Assembly (NCBI GenBank): GCA_030638205.1
Contig: DAOWFB010000036.1
Coordinates: forward strand, 1-19,042
From: Thalassospiraceae bacterium
GTDB taxonomy: Bacteria; Pseudomonadota; Alphaproteobacteria; Rhodospirillales; Magnetovibrionaceae
Length of the DNA: 19,042 nt
Direction: 5' to 3'
Shown here in pieces: positions 6,749 through 13,657 of the stretch (within the stretch, counting starts at the first letter, position 1; every line of letters begins with the position of its first letter). The notes under the pieces were generated by a model, which saw nothing but the letters and a program-made list of their open reading frames with translations, did no database searches and was not told where the DNA came from. The position numbers and the translations under genes were made by a program.

Positions 6749-8428
6749 CTACCTAGTAAGGGGTTTGTATTGAATCCGATGCGGCTGGTCGGCATCATCG
6801 CCAAGGCGTTTTTTCTTATCGGCCTCGTAGTCTTCGTAATTGCCTTCAAACCACACAACCTCGGAATTTCCTTCAAAGGCAAGTATGTGCGTGGCAATAC
6901 GGTCAAGGAACCAGCGATCATGGGAAATGATTACCGCGCAACCGGCAAAATCATAAAGTGCTTCTTCCAGCGCGCGAAGCGTATCCACATCCAGATCATT
7001 GGTCGGTTCATCCAGCAGCAATACATTGGCATTGGTTAAAAGCATTTTTGCCAGATGAACCCGATTGCGCTCACCACCGGAAAGCTGACCAACCTTTTTC
7101 TGCTGATCGCCGCTTTTGAAATTAAACCATGAAACATAAGCCCGGCTTTGGATTTCTTTTTTACCGACCTCAAGAATATCAAGCCCGCCTGAGATTTCCT
7201 CCCAGACGTTTTTATTGCCATCAAGGCTGTCGCGCGATTGATCCACATAGCCAAGCTTGACCGTATCGCCCAATTTTAAAACGCCGCCATCGGGTTTTTC
7301 TTGTTCGGTAATCATACGAAACAATGTTGTTTTACCGGCACCGTTGGGGCCAATAATGCCGACTATGCCGCCGGGCGGTAATTTAAAAGAAAGGTCGTCT
7401 ATCAAAACCTTGTCGCCAAAGGCCTTGTTTAAATGCTCGGCCTCTATCACCAGATCGCCAAGGCGTGGCCCTGCGGGAATTGATATCTGCGAGGCACCGA
7501 GACGCTTTTCCTTGTCCTTGGCCAGCAGTTCATCATAAGACGATATACGGGCCTTAGATTTTGCGTGCCGCGCTTTCGGTGACTGGCGTATCCATTCCAA
7601 TTCATGCTTAAGGGTGCGCTGGCGTGCGGTTTCTTCTTTTTCTTCGTGGGCCAGGCGTTTTTCCTGCTGCTCCAACCACGATGAATAATTGCCTTCGTAG
7701 GGGATGCCGTTGCCGCGATCTAGCTCCAAAATCCATCCGGTTACGTTATCTAGGAAATAACGATCATGGGTAACTATCATTACCGTTCCGCTGTATTCTT
7801 CCAGATGACGTTCCAGCCATGACACAGATTCTGCATCGAGATGGTTGGTTGGTTCATCCAGCAACAGCAAATCAGGTTTTTGCAATAATAATCTGGCCAG
7901 CGCGACCCGGCGTTTTTCACCGCCCGATAGCTTTGTCACTTCGGCATCAAATGGCGGGCAACGAAGCGCGTCCATGGCTATTTCAATGGTGCGCTCAAAC
8001 TCCCAACCGTTTTGCGCGTCGATTTTTTCCTGTAGGTCGCCTTGCTCTTCCAGCAATGCGGTCATTTCATCATCTTCCATGGGTTCGGCAAATTTCATGG
8101 AAATTTCATTAAAGCGATCGAGGTTGTCTTTAACCTCGCCTAAGCCTTCCATTACATTTTCGCCAACGGTTTTTTTAGGGTCAAGCTCGGGCTCTTGTTC
8201 CAGATAGCCAACCTTTACCCCATCGGCCGCCCATGCTTCGCCAACATAATCTTTTTCTATGCCGGCCATGATTTTAAGCAATGTTGATTTACCGGCACCG
8301 TTATGGCCAAGAACGCCAATTTTAACGCCAGGAAGAAACGATAAGGTTACATCATTTAGAACCTCTTTCCCGCCGGGGTAGGATTTTCCCAAACCCTTCA
8401 TTACATAAATATATTGGTAAGACGCCAT
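6749..8428 (-). CDS. ettA: Energy-dependent translational throttle protein EttA (ABC-F)
   Basis: EttA binds the ribosomal E site and gates the first elongation steps in response to the ATP/ADP ratio. The 559-residue length is close to the 555 of the E. coli protein. There are two ABC cassettes and no membrane span. The first has Walker A GHNGAGKST (41-49), an arm insertion (about 95-140), signature LSGGEKRR (167-174) and Walker B LLLLDEPTNHLD (187-198). A charged linker (about 240-320) includes the EWIRQSPKARHAKSKAR segment typical of ABC-F proteins. The second cassette has GPNGAGKTT (360-368), LSGGERNR (449-456) and LLDEPTNDLD (471-480). This arrangement and the sequence distinguish EttA from Uup and antibiotic-resistance ABC-F members. 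The gene lies 71 bp after the ferredoxin gene on the same strand and may share its transcript. I see no clear terminator after its stop. Confidence 0.95.
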   Translation of the reverse strand: MASYQYIYVMKGLGKSYPGGKEVLNDVTLSFLPGVKIGVLGHNGAGKSTLLKIMAGIEKDYVGEAWAADGVKVGYLEQEPELDPKKTVGENVMEGLGEVKDNLDRFNEISMKFAEPMEDDEMTALLEEQGDLQEKIDAQNGWEFERTIEIAMDALRCPPFDAEVTKLSGGEKRRVALARLLLQKPDLLLLDEPTNHLDAESVSWLERHLEEYSGTVMIVTHDRYFLDNVTGWILELDRGNGIPYEGNYSSWLEQQEKRLAHEEKEETARQRTLKHELEWIRQSPKARHAKSKARISSYDELLAKDKEKRLGASQISIPAGPRLGDLVIEAEHLNKAFGDKVLIDDLSFKLPPGGIVGIIGPNGAGKTTLFRMITEQEKPDGGVLKLGDTVKLGYVDQSRDSLDGNKNVWEEISGGLDILEVGKKEIQSRAYVSWFNFKSGDQQKKVGQLSGGERNRVHLAKMLLTNANVLLLDEPTNDLDVDTLRALEEALYDFAGCAVIISHDRWFLDRIATHILAFEGNSEVVWFEGNYEDYEADKKKRLGDDADQPHRIQYKPLTR

Positions 8429-8499
8429 TGCCTGAATGCTCCATAAACTGAAAAATGTTAGGGGATTATTTAACCCATCAACGGGGTAGCTTGCAATTG

Positions 8500-8913
8500 C
8501 TAATCTATATCATTGCTAGAATCTATCGTGGATACTGCGCTATCTACGATTGCACCCAGATCTTCACCTCTAACACCGTTTATTATTTCCTTCCCGGCTA
8601 TACGCACATTGGGCCCACGCTCACATTGGCCAAGACAAACGATTTGTTCGACAATAATTTCTTTGCCAATTTTTGGTGATCTTTCGCTTGCAAGACTGCA
8701 TAGCTGTTTGAATATTTGCTTTGATCCACGCTCAGCACATGAAGAATGAACGCCGGCACGAAAGTTTGTGCATACATATATCTTGGCATATATTTTGGCC
8801 GCTGGCGGGTTTTTCGGGCTATTTTTGCTCATTGAAGAAAGATGGGGGGTAGGCATGCCCGGTTCAAGCAAATCAGAAAACGCAAGGTTATTTTGCGGCA
8901 ACAAGCCCGGCAT
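8500..8913 (-). CDS. Thioredoxin-fold [2Fe-2S] ferredoxin
   Basis: This is a small electron carrier of the NuoE-C/Shethna-type (2Fe-2S) ferredoxin family. Four cysteines have the expected spacing: Cys48, Cys59 (CTNFRAGVHSSC), Cys93 and Cys97 (CLGQC). They are surrounded by the family signatures CAERGSK and CERGPNV, and by a C-terminal VRGEDLGAIVD helix. The start is uncertain. The ATG at 8913 gives 137 residues and overlaps the upstream receiver gene by 26 bp. Internal ATGs at 8856 and 8832 would give 118 and 110 residues, closer to the typical family size. None of the three has a strong ribosome site. The position between a receiver protein and ettA suggests co-transcription. The redox partner is not visible here. 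Confidence 0.82.
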   Translation of the reverse strand: MPGLLPQNNLAFSDLLEPGMPTPHLSSMSKNSPKNPPAAKIYAKIYVCTNFRAGVHSSCAERGSKQIFKQLCSLASERSPKIGKEIIVEQIVCLGQCERGPNVRIAGKEIINGVRGEDLGAIVDSAVSTIDSSNDID

Positions 8914-9961
8914 AATGGCTAGTATGGCCGGGGTTTATGTGGCCAAGTTTTTGTTCCATACGCATCAACGATGTTTCCAATTCTTGTGATACATCACCAC
9001 CCCGGCCTGAGGCATGGGTTGAAATTACCGCCTCAAGACCAAGGATGGATGTTTCGGCAATTTCAAATACCTGACTTCTGGCCCCTTGGGGGCTTTCAAA
9101 CGCCGCCTTCAAGGTGCGGGCAAAAGCAGAAACAAGCGGATAATTCATTGCTTGGCCTTCGCGCATCATGCGCGTTGAGACCGTATGCAAAAGCGCCAAT
9201 GCGCGGGCACGATGGTTTTCACCGCGCACTATTATTCCAAGTGCTTTTCGCATCTGTTCAACATCGCCTTTTATCCAATCGGCATAATCTTGTGACCATT
9301 TGCCCATCAATGTATGGGCCCAATCCAGCGCGGTATAATCAATATTATTGCGCGGAGTTCCTCCCATTATATGGGACATATAATTTGGCAAATTAAATCC
9401 GCCCAAATGCGGATGGGTGCCTTGACCTAAATCTTCGTTTGTTATGTCGCGCATATGACGACGTTCAAACAATGAAATGTCGCTATCCCTGCGTCTACGG
9501 GTCGGCCCAAAATAGCTGGGACTTTTAACAAAAACAGGGTTCCCGGTCATCAGATCCATCAAATGTTTTTTAATTTTGTTTATTGTAAACGGTTTGGACA
9601 TGGCGCTGTTTACGCCAGCAAGGCGTGATAGCTCGACCCTTTCGGCATCAAGATTGCCGCTTACAAATGCCATGCGCATGAACCTATTGGGTGATTGCTT
9701 GCTCATCCTCAACCAGCGTGCAAGCATCAGCCCACCAACCGGGCCCATATCCCACTCACTTAAAACAAGATCAACCGGTGGGGTTGATCCGTTCATTGGC
9801 GAGCCAACAGATTCCATAAGATGTGACATAGCCATGGCGCCGTTACTGACGGAACGAACATAACCAAACCCGATTTCATTTAATGCTGACGTAATAATTG
9901 TTCGAGATGATGCGTTGTCATCCACCACAAGCACAGAACAGTAATTAAGTCCATTTTCCAT
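8888..9961 (-). CDS. Receiver-domain protein with Glu at the phospho-acceptor site
   Basis: The first 140 or so of 357 residues form a CheY-like receiver: acidic pair Asp14-Asp15 (LVVDDN), Ser101 in the Thr/Ser position (FVSGN) and Lys123 (SKPF). Where the phospho-accepting Asp should end strand beta-3, the sequence reads DLVLSEWDMG, which places Glu69 there. A loop of about 10 residues (51-61) is inserted before it, and the usual Pro after the Met is Gly73. The motif FVKSPSYFGPTRRRR (143-157) is familiar from a family of alphaproteobacterial receivers with 'YFGPDRRRR' tails. The remaining C-terminal 200 residues are helical, with no recognisable DNA-binding, enzymatic or kinase domain. Glu can mimic a phosphorylated state, so a constitutive or phosphorylation-independent adaptor is plausible. 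It leads a minus-strand group with the ferredoxin and ettA. Confidence 0.8.
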   Translation of the reverse strand: MENGLNYCSVLVVDDNASSRTIITSALNEIGFGYVRSVSNGAMAMSHLMESVGSPMNGSTPPVDLVLSEWDMGPVGGLMLARWLRMSKQSPNRFMRMAFVSGNLDAERVELSRLAGVNSAMSKPFTINKIKKHLMDLMTGNPVFVKSPSYFGPTRRRRDSDISLFERRHMRDITNEDLGQGTHPHLGGFNLPNYMSHIMGGTPRNNIDYTALDWAHTLMGKWSQDYADWIKGDVEQMRKALGIIVRGENHRARALALLHTVSTRMMREGQAMNYPLVSAFARTLKAAFESPQGARSQVFEIAETSILGLEAVISTHASGRGGDVSQELETSLMRMEQKLGHINPGHTSHYAGLVAAK

Positions 9962-10157
9962 ATATTGCCGGCCCGATGTCTTTTGTTACCTTTTGTGTGG
10001 TTTTTACTTATTTAACTTTTTGGCCATGAGCTTCGCGCCCCCCCGGACACACGGCCTTGAGGGCAATTATGCTCTTATTTTCCTAACGTTTTCTAAATCC
10101 ATGATGAAATAAGGCCATGCAAGTGGTTGAGGTAAAATACGTCTTAGCCTTCCGCCA

Positions 10158-10175
10158 GACCTTACACTTGACCTT
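10158..10175. repeat. Short direct repeat upstream of the cytochrome c gene
   Basis: GACCTT occurs at 10158-10163 and 10170-10175, a 12-bp period that would place both on the same helix face. It lies about 60 bp upstream of the cytochrome start and could be an activator site, but it may be chance. The rest of 9962-10232 is the divergent spacer between the receiver and cytochrome genes; I see no gene or firm promoter in it. Confidence 0.25.
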
Positions 10176-10232
10176 CCATTGGGGGTAACGTCCATTGTCG
10201 AGGCTGGATTTAAATTGGGAATAAAAACAAAA

Positions 10233-10664
10233 ATGAAAATTAATGCTTCTGCCCTGTTTGTAGGAGGTTTTTTGGTTCTTGGTCTTGCTGCAACCATGTG
10301 GAAAATTAGCAGCTCGCCCGAAACTAGTGAACCACCGCCCCTTGTTGTGCAGGTGCCACAATTATCGCTTCAGGCAAAACGGGGCAAAAAGGCATTTGAT
10401 AACACCTGCGCCCAGTGCCATGGAAAAAATGCCTCAGGCACAGAACAAGGCCCGCCGCTGGTACATAGCATTTATAACCCCGGCCACCATGCCGATGAGA
10501 GCATTCGCCGGGCGGTGAAATTAGGCGTTAGGCGCCATCACTGGCCCTTTGGCGATATGCCGCGACAGGAAAACGTGAAGCCATCGGAAATCGAAGCCAT
10601 AATTGTTTACATACGCGAATTACAGGTGGCAAACGGCATAATTACAAAACCGCATGTTATGTAA
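10233..10664 (+). CDS. Membrane-anchored class I cytochrome c
   Basis: The product is a small periplasmic electron carrier tethered by an uncleaved N-terminal helix (about residues 6-24). A Pro-rich linker (34-42) follows, then one heme-c domain with CAQCH (59-63) and a probable distal ligand Met109 in FGDMP. Length from the chosen ATG is 143 residues. An in-frame TTG at 10179 would add 18 residues of non-signal-like sequence, so the ATG directly before the hydrophobic anchor is preferred, although its ribosome site is weak. The gene stands alone on the plus strand, convergent with the neighbouring unknown membrane protein and only 10 bp from its stop. It could pass electrons to an oxidase or another redox enzyme; no partner is in the window. 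Confidence 0.85.
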   Translation: MKINASALFVGGFLVLGLAATMWKISSSPETSEPPPLVVQVPQLSLQAKRGKKAFDNTCAQCHGKNASGTEQGPPLVHSIYNPGHHADESIRRAVKLGVRRHHWPFGDMPRQENVKPSEIEAIIVYIRELQVANGIITKPHVM

Positions 10665-10674
10665 TTAAAATTAA

Positions 10675-11724
10675 TTAATAATCTCTGGCGAGGCGACAAG
10701 GCGGCGTGTTGGTGGCGCGGTAACCTTTTTGTCCGTATTTAATAATTTCTATGTATGCAACCGCCGGACCAACGCGTTTGTTAATTGCATTCGTTGCTGC
10801 GGCGGCTATTTCTTTTAACTGAGGATCATTTGGCTGACGATTGCCCAGCCCTGCCCTGCTAAATGAAATGAGCAGCTTTTCTTTAATAACAGGATAATTA
10901 ATACAAATAGCTGAAACTGCCTTTGCGCTATTAACATATATAATAGTTGCATAAGGAATTAATCTATCTTTTTTACTTTCACGAATTAATGGCCACCGCA
11001 TGGGCTGCACCAATACAGGCCGGGGCCATGTTGAAACCTTTTTTATGGTTTCGCCTTCAACATCCGGCGCGTCGCCCCTGTCACCCTCATTTCCCGTTGA
11101 TAAATCTACGCCTGTTTCATCAGTTTTTGTTTGCGCGTCATCTGCGCCTGGTGGCGTTTGTTGGCCTTGCTGAATGGCTGGCGCCACTTCCCGAGGAGGC
11201 GTTTTTCTTTGTGCAGTAGCAAAATATATTACCGTGGTCACTACAACAGCTATCAATAGCAATATTATTGGGATTGCAATTTTAGGCTCGCTTGCAGCAA
11301 GAAGCCCACGAAACATTTTTGCTGCAAGGGTATTTTTCTTGCGTCGAGTTCGTCTTTCACCTGAAATCACGCCCTTTTTTTTGTTTTCCAGGTATTCGCG
11401 GGCTCTTTCCTTGCGCTCTTCTTTTATTGTTCGCAAAAGACTAACAACAGCGTCAACTGTTGCATCTAATTGGCCACCTTTTTCAACCCCGGAAATAATT
11501 TGGTCAAGTTGAGCAGAAAAACGAGACACCTCTGCGCCATCATCATCGCGAGTAAAAAGTTTTTTGATTATTAACATGGTTGTTTGTTGCAAAGTTTCAG
11601 GTGTTTTTGCCTGAGAAATAATTGCAACAAATCCGTTTGTCGGATCCTCAAACACCACATCCCAATCGGTTGTGCCTTCGGGTGTTTGTGGCCATAAGGG
11701 CTTTTTATCAGTGTTCTTATTCAT
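10675..11724 (-). CDS. Unidentified single-span membrane protein with coiled-coil N-terminus
   Basis: I do not recognise this protein. From the ATG at 11724 it has 349 residues; a TTG at 11742 would add six. The N-terminal 145 residues look cytoplasmic and include a charged helix (about 95-118) and a very basic patch (ERRTRRKK, 123-130). One strong membrane span follows (about 149-169), then a Pro/Gln/Asp-rich linker (about 170-225) and a compact C-terminal domain (about 232-349) that should lie in the periplasm. The basic patch before the span supports N-in topology. That C-terminal domain contains the segments YATIIYVNSAKAVSA and PVIKEKLLISFSRAG. The general layout vaguely recalls FliL-like proteins, but I see no diagnostic motif. 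It is transcribed alone between the cytochrome gene and the cspA unit. Confidence 0.6.
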   Translation of the reverse strand: MNKNTDKKPLWPQTPEGTTDWDVVFEDPTNGFVAIISQAKTPETLQQTTMLIIKKLFTRDDDGAEVSRFSAQLDQIISGVEKGGQLDATVDAVVSLLRTIKEERKERAREYLENKKKGVISGERRTRRKKNTLAAKMFRGLLAASEPKIAIPIILLLIAVVVTTVIYFATAQRKTPPREVAPAIQQGQQTPPGADDAQTKTDETGVDLSTGNEGDRGDAPDVEGETIKKVSTWPRPVLVQPMRWPLIRESKKDRLIPYATIIYVNSAKAVSAICINYPVIKEKLLISFSRAGLGNRQPNDPQLKEIAAAATNAINKRVGPAVAYIEIIKYGQKGYRATNTPPCRLARDY

Positions 11725-11821
11725 GTTTGGTATTAACCCCAAATATCTTCAAATATTCTATGTCGGTTTACTAAACGCGGGGTTAACTCTGGTGCCATTT
11801 AAATACGTCGGTATATTGGAC

Positions 11822-11877
11822 AAAAAATAAGCACTATCGCCAAATTGGGTTTAACCAATAGGGCGATAGCACTTATT
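11822..11877 (-). terminator. Strong Rho-independent terminator after the cspA-DUF3126 unit
   Basis: Read on the minus strand, the arm complementary to 11862-11877 pairs with the arm complementary to 11826-11841. This makes a 16-bp stem with two central G-U wobbles, and the loop itself can form a small ATTGG/CCAAT hairpin. It is followed immediately by a run of six T (complement of 11822-11827). It begins about 24 bp after the stop of the DUF3126 gene. Confidence 0.85.
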
Positions 11878-11900
11878 ACTAGTATGTATACGAATACGCT

Positions 11901-12116
11901 TTAAACGTCTTCGATATCAATATCGAGAATGGTCATTACCAGCGAATAAGAAACCTCTCCTTCGTCTTCATCACGGTGCAATACAGCAATGAATTCTTCA
12001 CCAACACTGACCTCTATCGGGGCATCTGGCTTTGTAGGTGGCTGAACCGTTAGACGGTTATTGCCAAAGGTTTTCCTTAGGTAGGTCTGAACCTTGCCTA
12101 TTTCTTCTGGTGTCAT
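11901..12116 (-). CDS. DUF3126 family protein
   Basis: This is a 71-residue acidic protein of a conserved family found largely in Alphaproteobacteria; its function is unknown. The N-terminal EEIGKVQTYLRKTFGN and the later VGEEFIAVLHRDEDEGEVSYS match the family as I know it, and the length is typical. It has no membrane span or signal peptide. It starts 26 bp after the cspA stop on the same strand, with a purine-rich AAAGAGAA before the ATG, and is followed by a strong terminator. The two are probably co-transcribed, which would put this gene under cspA-type control. Confidence 0.85.
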   Translation of the reverse strand: MTPEEIGKVQTYLRKTFGNNRLTVQPPTKPDAPIEVSVGEEFIAVLHRDEDEGEVSYSLVMTILDIDIEDV

Positions 12117-12142
12117 ATCGTTCTCTTTTTAGTATTTAATTA

Positions 12143-12352
12143 TTAGTCTTGTGCAACCAGATTTTCTGCAGCGGCTTTGCCGTTGCGTCCTTCAACCAGT
12201 TCATATTCAACTTTCTGGCCTTCTCTTAGTGAGCGCAAACCTGCTTTTTCAACAGCAGAGATATGCACAAACGCATCGTCACCACCTGCATCAGGTTGAA
12301 TAAATCCAAAACCTTTGGTTTCGTTAAACCATTTAACCGTACCCGTAGCCAT
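12143..12352 (-). CDS. cspA: Cold-shock protein of the CspA family
   Basis: This is a single cold-shock domain of 69 residues that binds single-stranded RNA or DNA and acts as an RNA chaperone. Both nucleic-acid-binding motifs are intact: RNP1 KGFGFI (13-18) and RNP2 DAFVHIS (26-32). WFNETKGFGFI at the start and the C-terminal AAENLVAQD are typical. A GGAGG ribosome site (complement of 12363-12367) precedes the ATG by about 10 bases. The long leader carries alternative hairpins, as expected for a temperature- or growth-regulated csp gene. Which csp paralogue this is cannot be decided here, so the symbol is generic. Confidence 0.93.
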   Translation of the reverse strand: MATGTVKWFNETKGFGFIQPDAGGDDAFVHISAVEKAGLRSLREGQKVEYELVEGRNGKAAAENLVAQD

Positions 12353-12378
12353 TTCCTTGTATCCTCCGAAAAATTATA

Positions 12379-12416
12379 CAGTGGTGCTTTCCGCCCACTG
12401 CTTGAACGAAAGCACC
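12379..12416 (-). promoter_or_regulatory. Leader of cspA with two mutually exclusive hairpins
   Basis: Two hairpins share bases, so only one can form at a time. Hairpin A pairs CAGTGG (12379-12384) with CCACTG (12395-12400). Hairpin B pairs GGTGCTTTC (12383-12391) with GAAAGCACC (12408-12416). Both lie directly upstream of the ribosome site of cspA, so folding could modulate translation with temperature. The regulatory role is inference. Confidence 0.5.
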
Positions 12417-12527
12417 CTAACCCAATTTTTCCAAGGCGGCAACTTTGAGAAGCATAAAAAAACCTATTTATAGAGAGAAAACAGCCATTTATTACCATCA
12501 ATAGTACATAGGTGATTTTTTTTAGCT

Positions 12528-12547
12528 CCAATAACAACATTTATTGG
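12528..12547. repeat. Inverted repeat between divergent cspA and SDR genes
   Basis: CCAATAA (12528-12534) and TTATTGG (12541-12547) form a perfect 7-bp dyad with a 6-bp loop in the AT-rich divergent intergenic region. It could be an operator acting on either promoter or a hairpin in one leader. I could not place a convincing -35/-10 pair for either gene. Confidence 0.35.
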
Positions 12548-12629
12548 GTTTTGATTAAATAAAAATAGGTACACGGTTTGCTGAGAATGCTCCATTGGAG
12601 TTTATTAGGGGTTTTTGGAGAGAGATTTA

Positions 12630-13649
12630 ATGACAAAATGTGTGCTTGTAACAGGTGCCAGCGGCCATGTTGGCGGGGCATTGGTGGCCGATTTGGCCCG
12701 GCACGGATACTCGGTCAGGGCATCTGTTCGTAACCCGGATGATGAAAGCAAAACCCGTGAGCTAAAAAAACTAGGTGTTGAAATTGTCAAAGCCGATCTT
12801 TTCAATATGGCGTCGCTTAATGCAGCCTGCAAAGGAATGGATGGGTTGTTTCAGGTTGCCGCTGTTTATGACATGACCCCTAAAAATAAATCTGATGCAG
12901 AAAAAATGATTGCCACCGGCATTGAGGGAATGGAAAACGCCCTTCGGGCCGCGGCAAGTGCTGGCATTAAGCGGGTGGTGCTTACATCATCGTGCGCAAC
13001 CATTACCCCGGTGGCCAAGGGCGCGCCCGATGCAACTGAGCAAAGCTGGATTGATGATGTTTCGGTGCCATATATAAAAGAAAAAACCATGGGCGAACGC
13101 CACGCATGGAAGGTGGCGAAAGAAATGGGCCTTGATATGGTCAGCGTTCTTCCCGGCGGTGTATTTGGCCCGGGGTTTAATCGCTCTACCCCATCAACCG
13201 ATGTAATTCTTTCCATTGCCAAGGGTGCGCTTAAACTGGGTGCGCCAAAAATTAATTTATTACTGGTAGATGTTCGCGATGTTGCAGCCGTTCATCGCCT
13301 AGCCTATGAAAAAGGAACCCCCGGTGGACGTTATATTGCACTGCACAGTGCGCCTGAAATTTACGATTATGTAGTTGCCGCAAAAAAACATGATCCATCC
13401 ATCGGTTTGCCATTAATGAAAATGCCAGAATTCATGACTGGGATGGTGCCGATAATAAATGCCATCACGGCTAAAATGTTTGGCTTTCCCCAAACCTATA
13501 CCCGCGAATTGCACAACAGCATAAAAGATCGCGAATGGCGAGTTGATGATAGCCAGACCCGCAGCCAACTGGGGTTCGAGCCCAAATATGGGCTAGACGA
13601 AACCGTCAAAGATACGCTCGAGCATTTAAAAAAAATAAACGCCCTATAA
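12630..13649 (+). CDS. NAD(P)-dependent extended SDR (dihydroflavonol-4-reductase-like)
   Basis: This soluble oxidoreductase belongs to the extended short-chain dehydrogenase superfamily, nearest in style to dihydroflavonol/cinnamoyl-CoA reductases and NAD-dependent epimerases. Of its 339 residues, the Rossmann glycine motif TGASGHVGG is at 8-16. The catalytic Ser/Thr cluster TSSCAT is at 119-124, and the YxxxK pair is Tyr148-Lys152 (YIKEK), followed by the typical AW and LPGGVFGPG segments. The ATG at 12630 follows GGAGAGAG (12617-12624) with ideal spacing, which beats the TTG at 12615 that lies just before that site. The substrate cannot be told; bacterial members often reduce aldehydes or sugar-nucleotide derivatives. 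It is a single-gene unit, divergent from cspA and convergent with the SulP gene, with only 8 bp between the stops. Confidence 0.87.
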   Translation: MTKCVLVTGASGHVGGALVADLARHGYSVRASVRNPDDESKTRELKKLGVEIVKADLFNMASLNAACKGMDGLFQVAAVYDMTPKNKSDAEKMIATGIEGMENALRAAASAGIKRVVLTSSCATITPVAKGAPDATEQSWIDDVSVPYIKEKTMGERHAWKVAKEMGLDMVSVLPGGVFGPGFNRSTPSTDVILSIAKGALKLGAPKINLLLVDVRDVAAVHRLAYEKGTPGGRYIALHSAPEIYDYVVAAKKHDPSIGLPLMKMPEFMTGMVPIINAITAKMFGFPQTYTRELHNSIKDREWRVDDSQTRSQLGFEPKYGLDETVKDTLEHLKKINAL

Positions 13650-13657
13650 AATGATCT

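Noticed and set aside
7819..8207. Plus-strand frames of about 100-120 codons opposite ettA
   Set aside because: They are antisense to highly conserved ABC-F motifs and have no family resemblance.
10026..10115. Plus-strand frame of about 28 codons in the divergent spacer before the cytochrome gene
   Set aside because: Too short, no ribosome site and no recognisable content.
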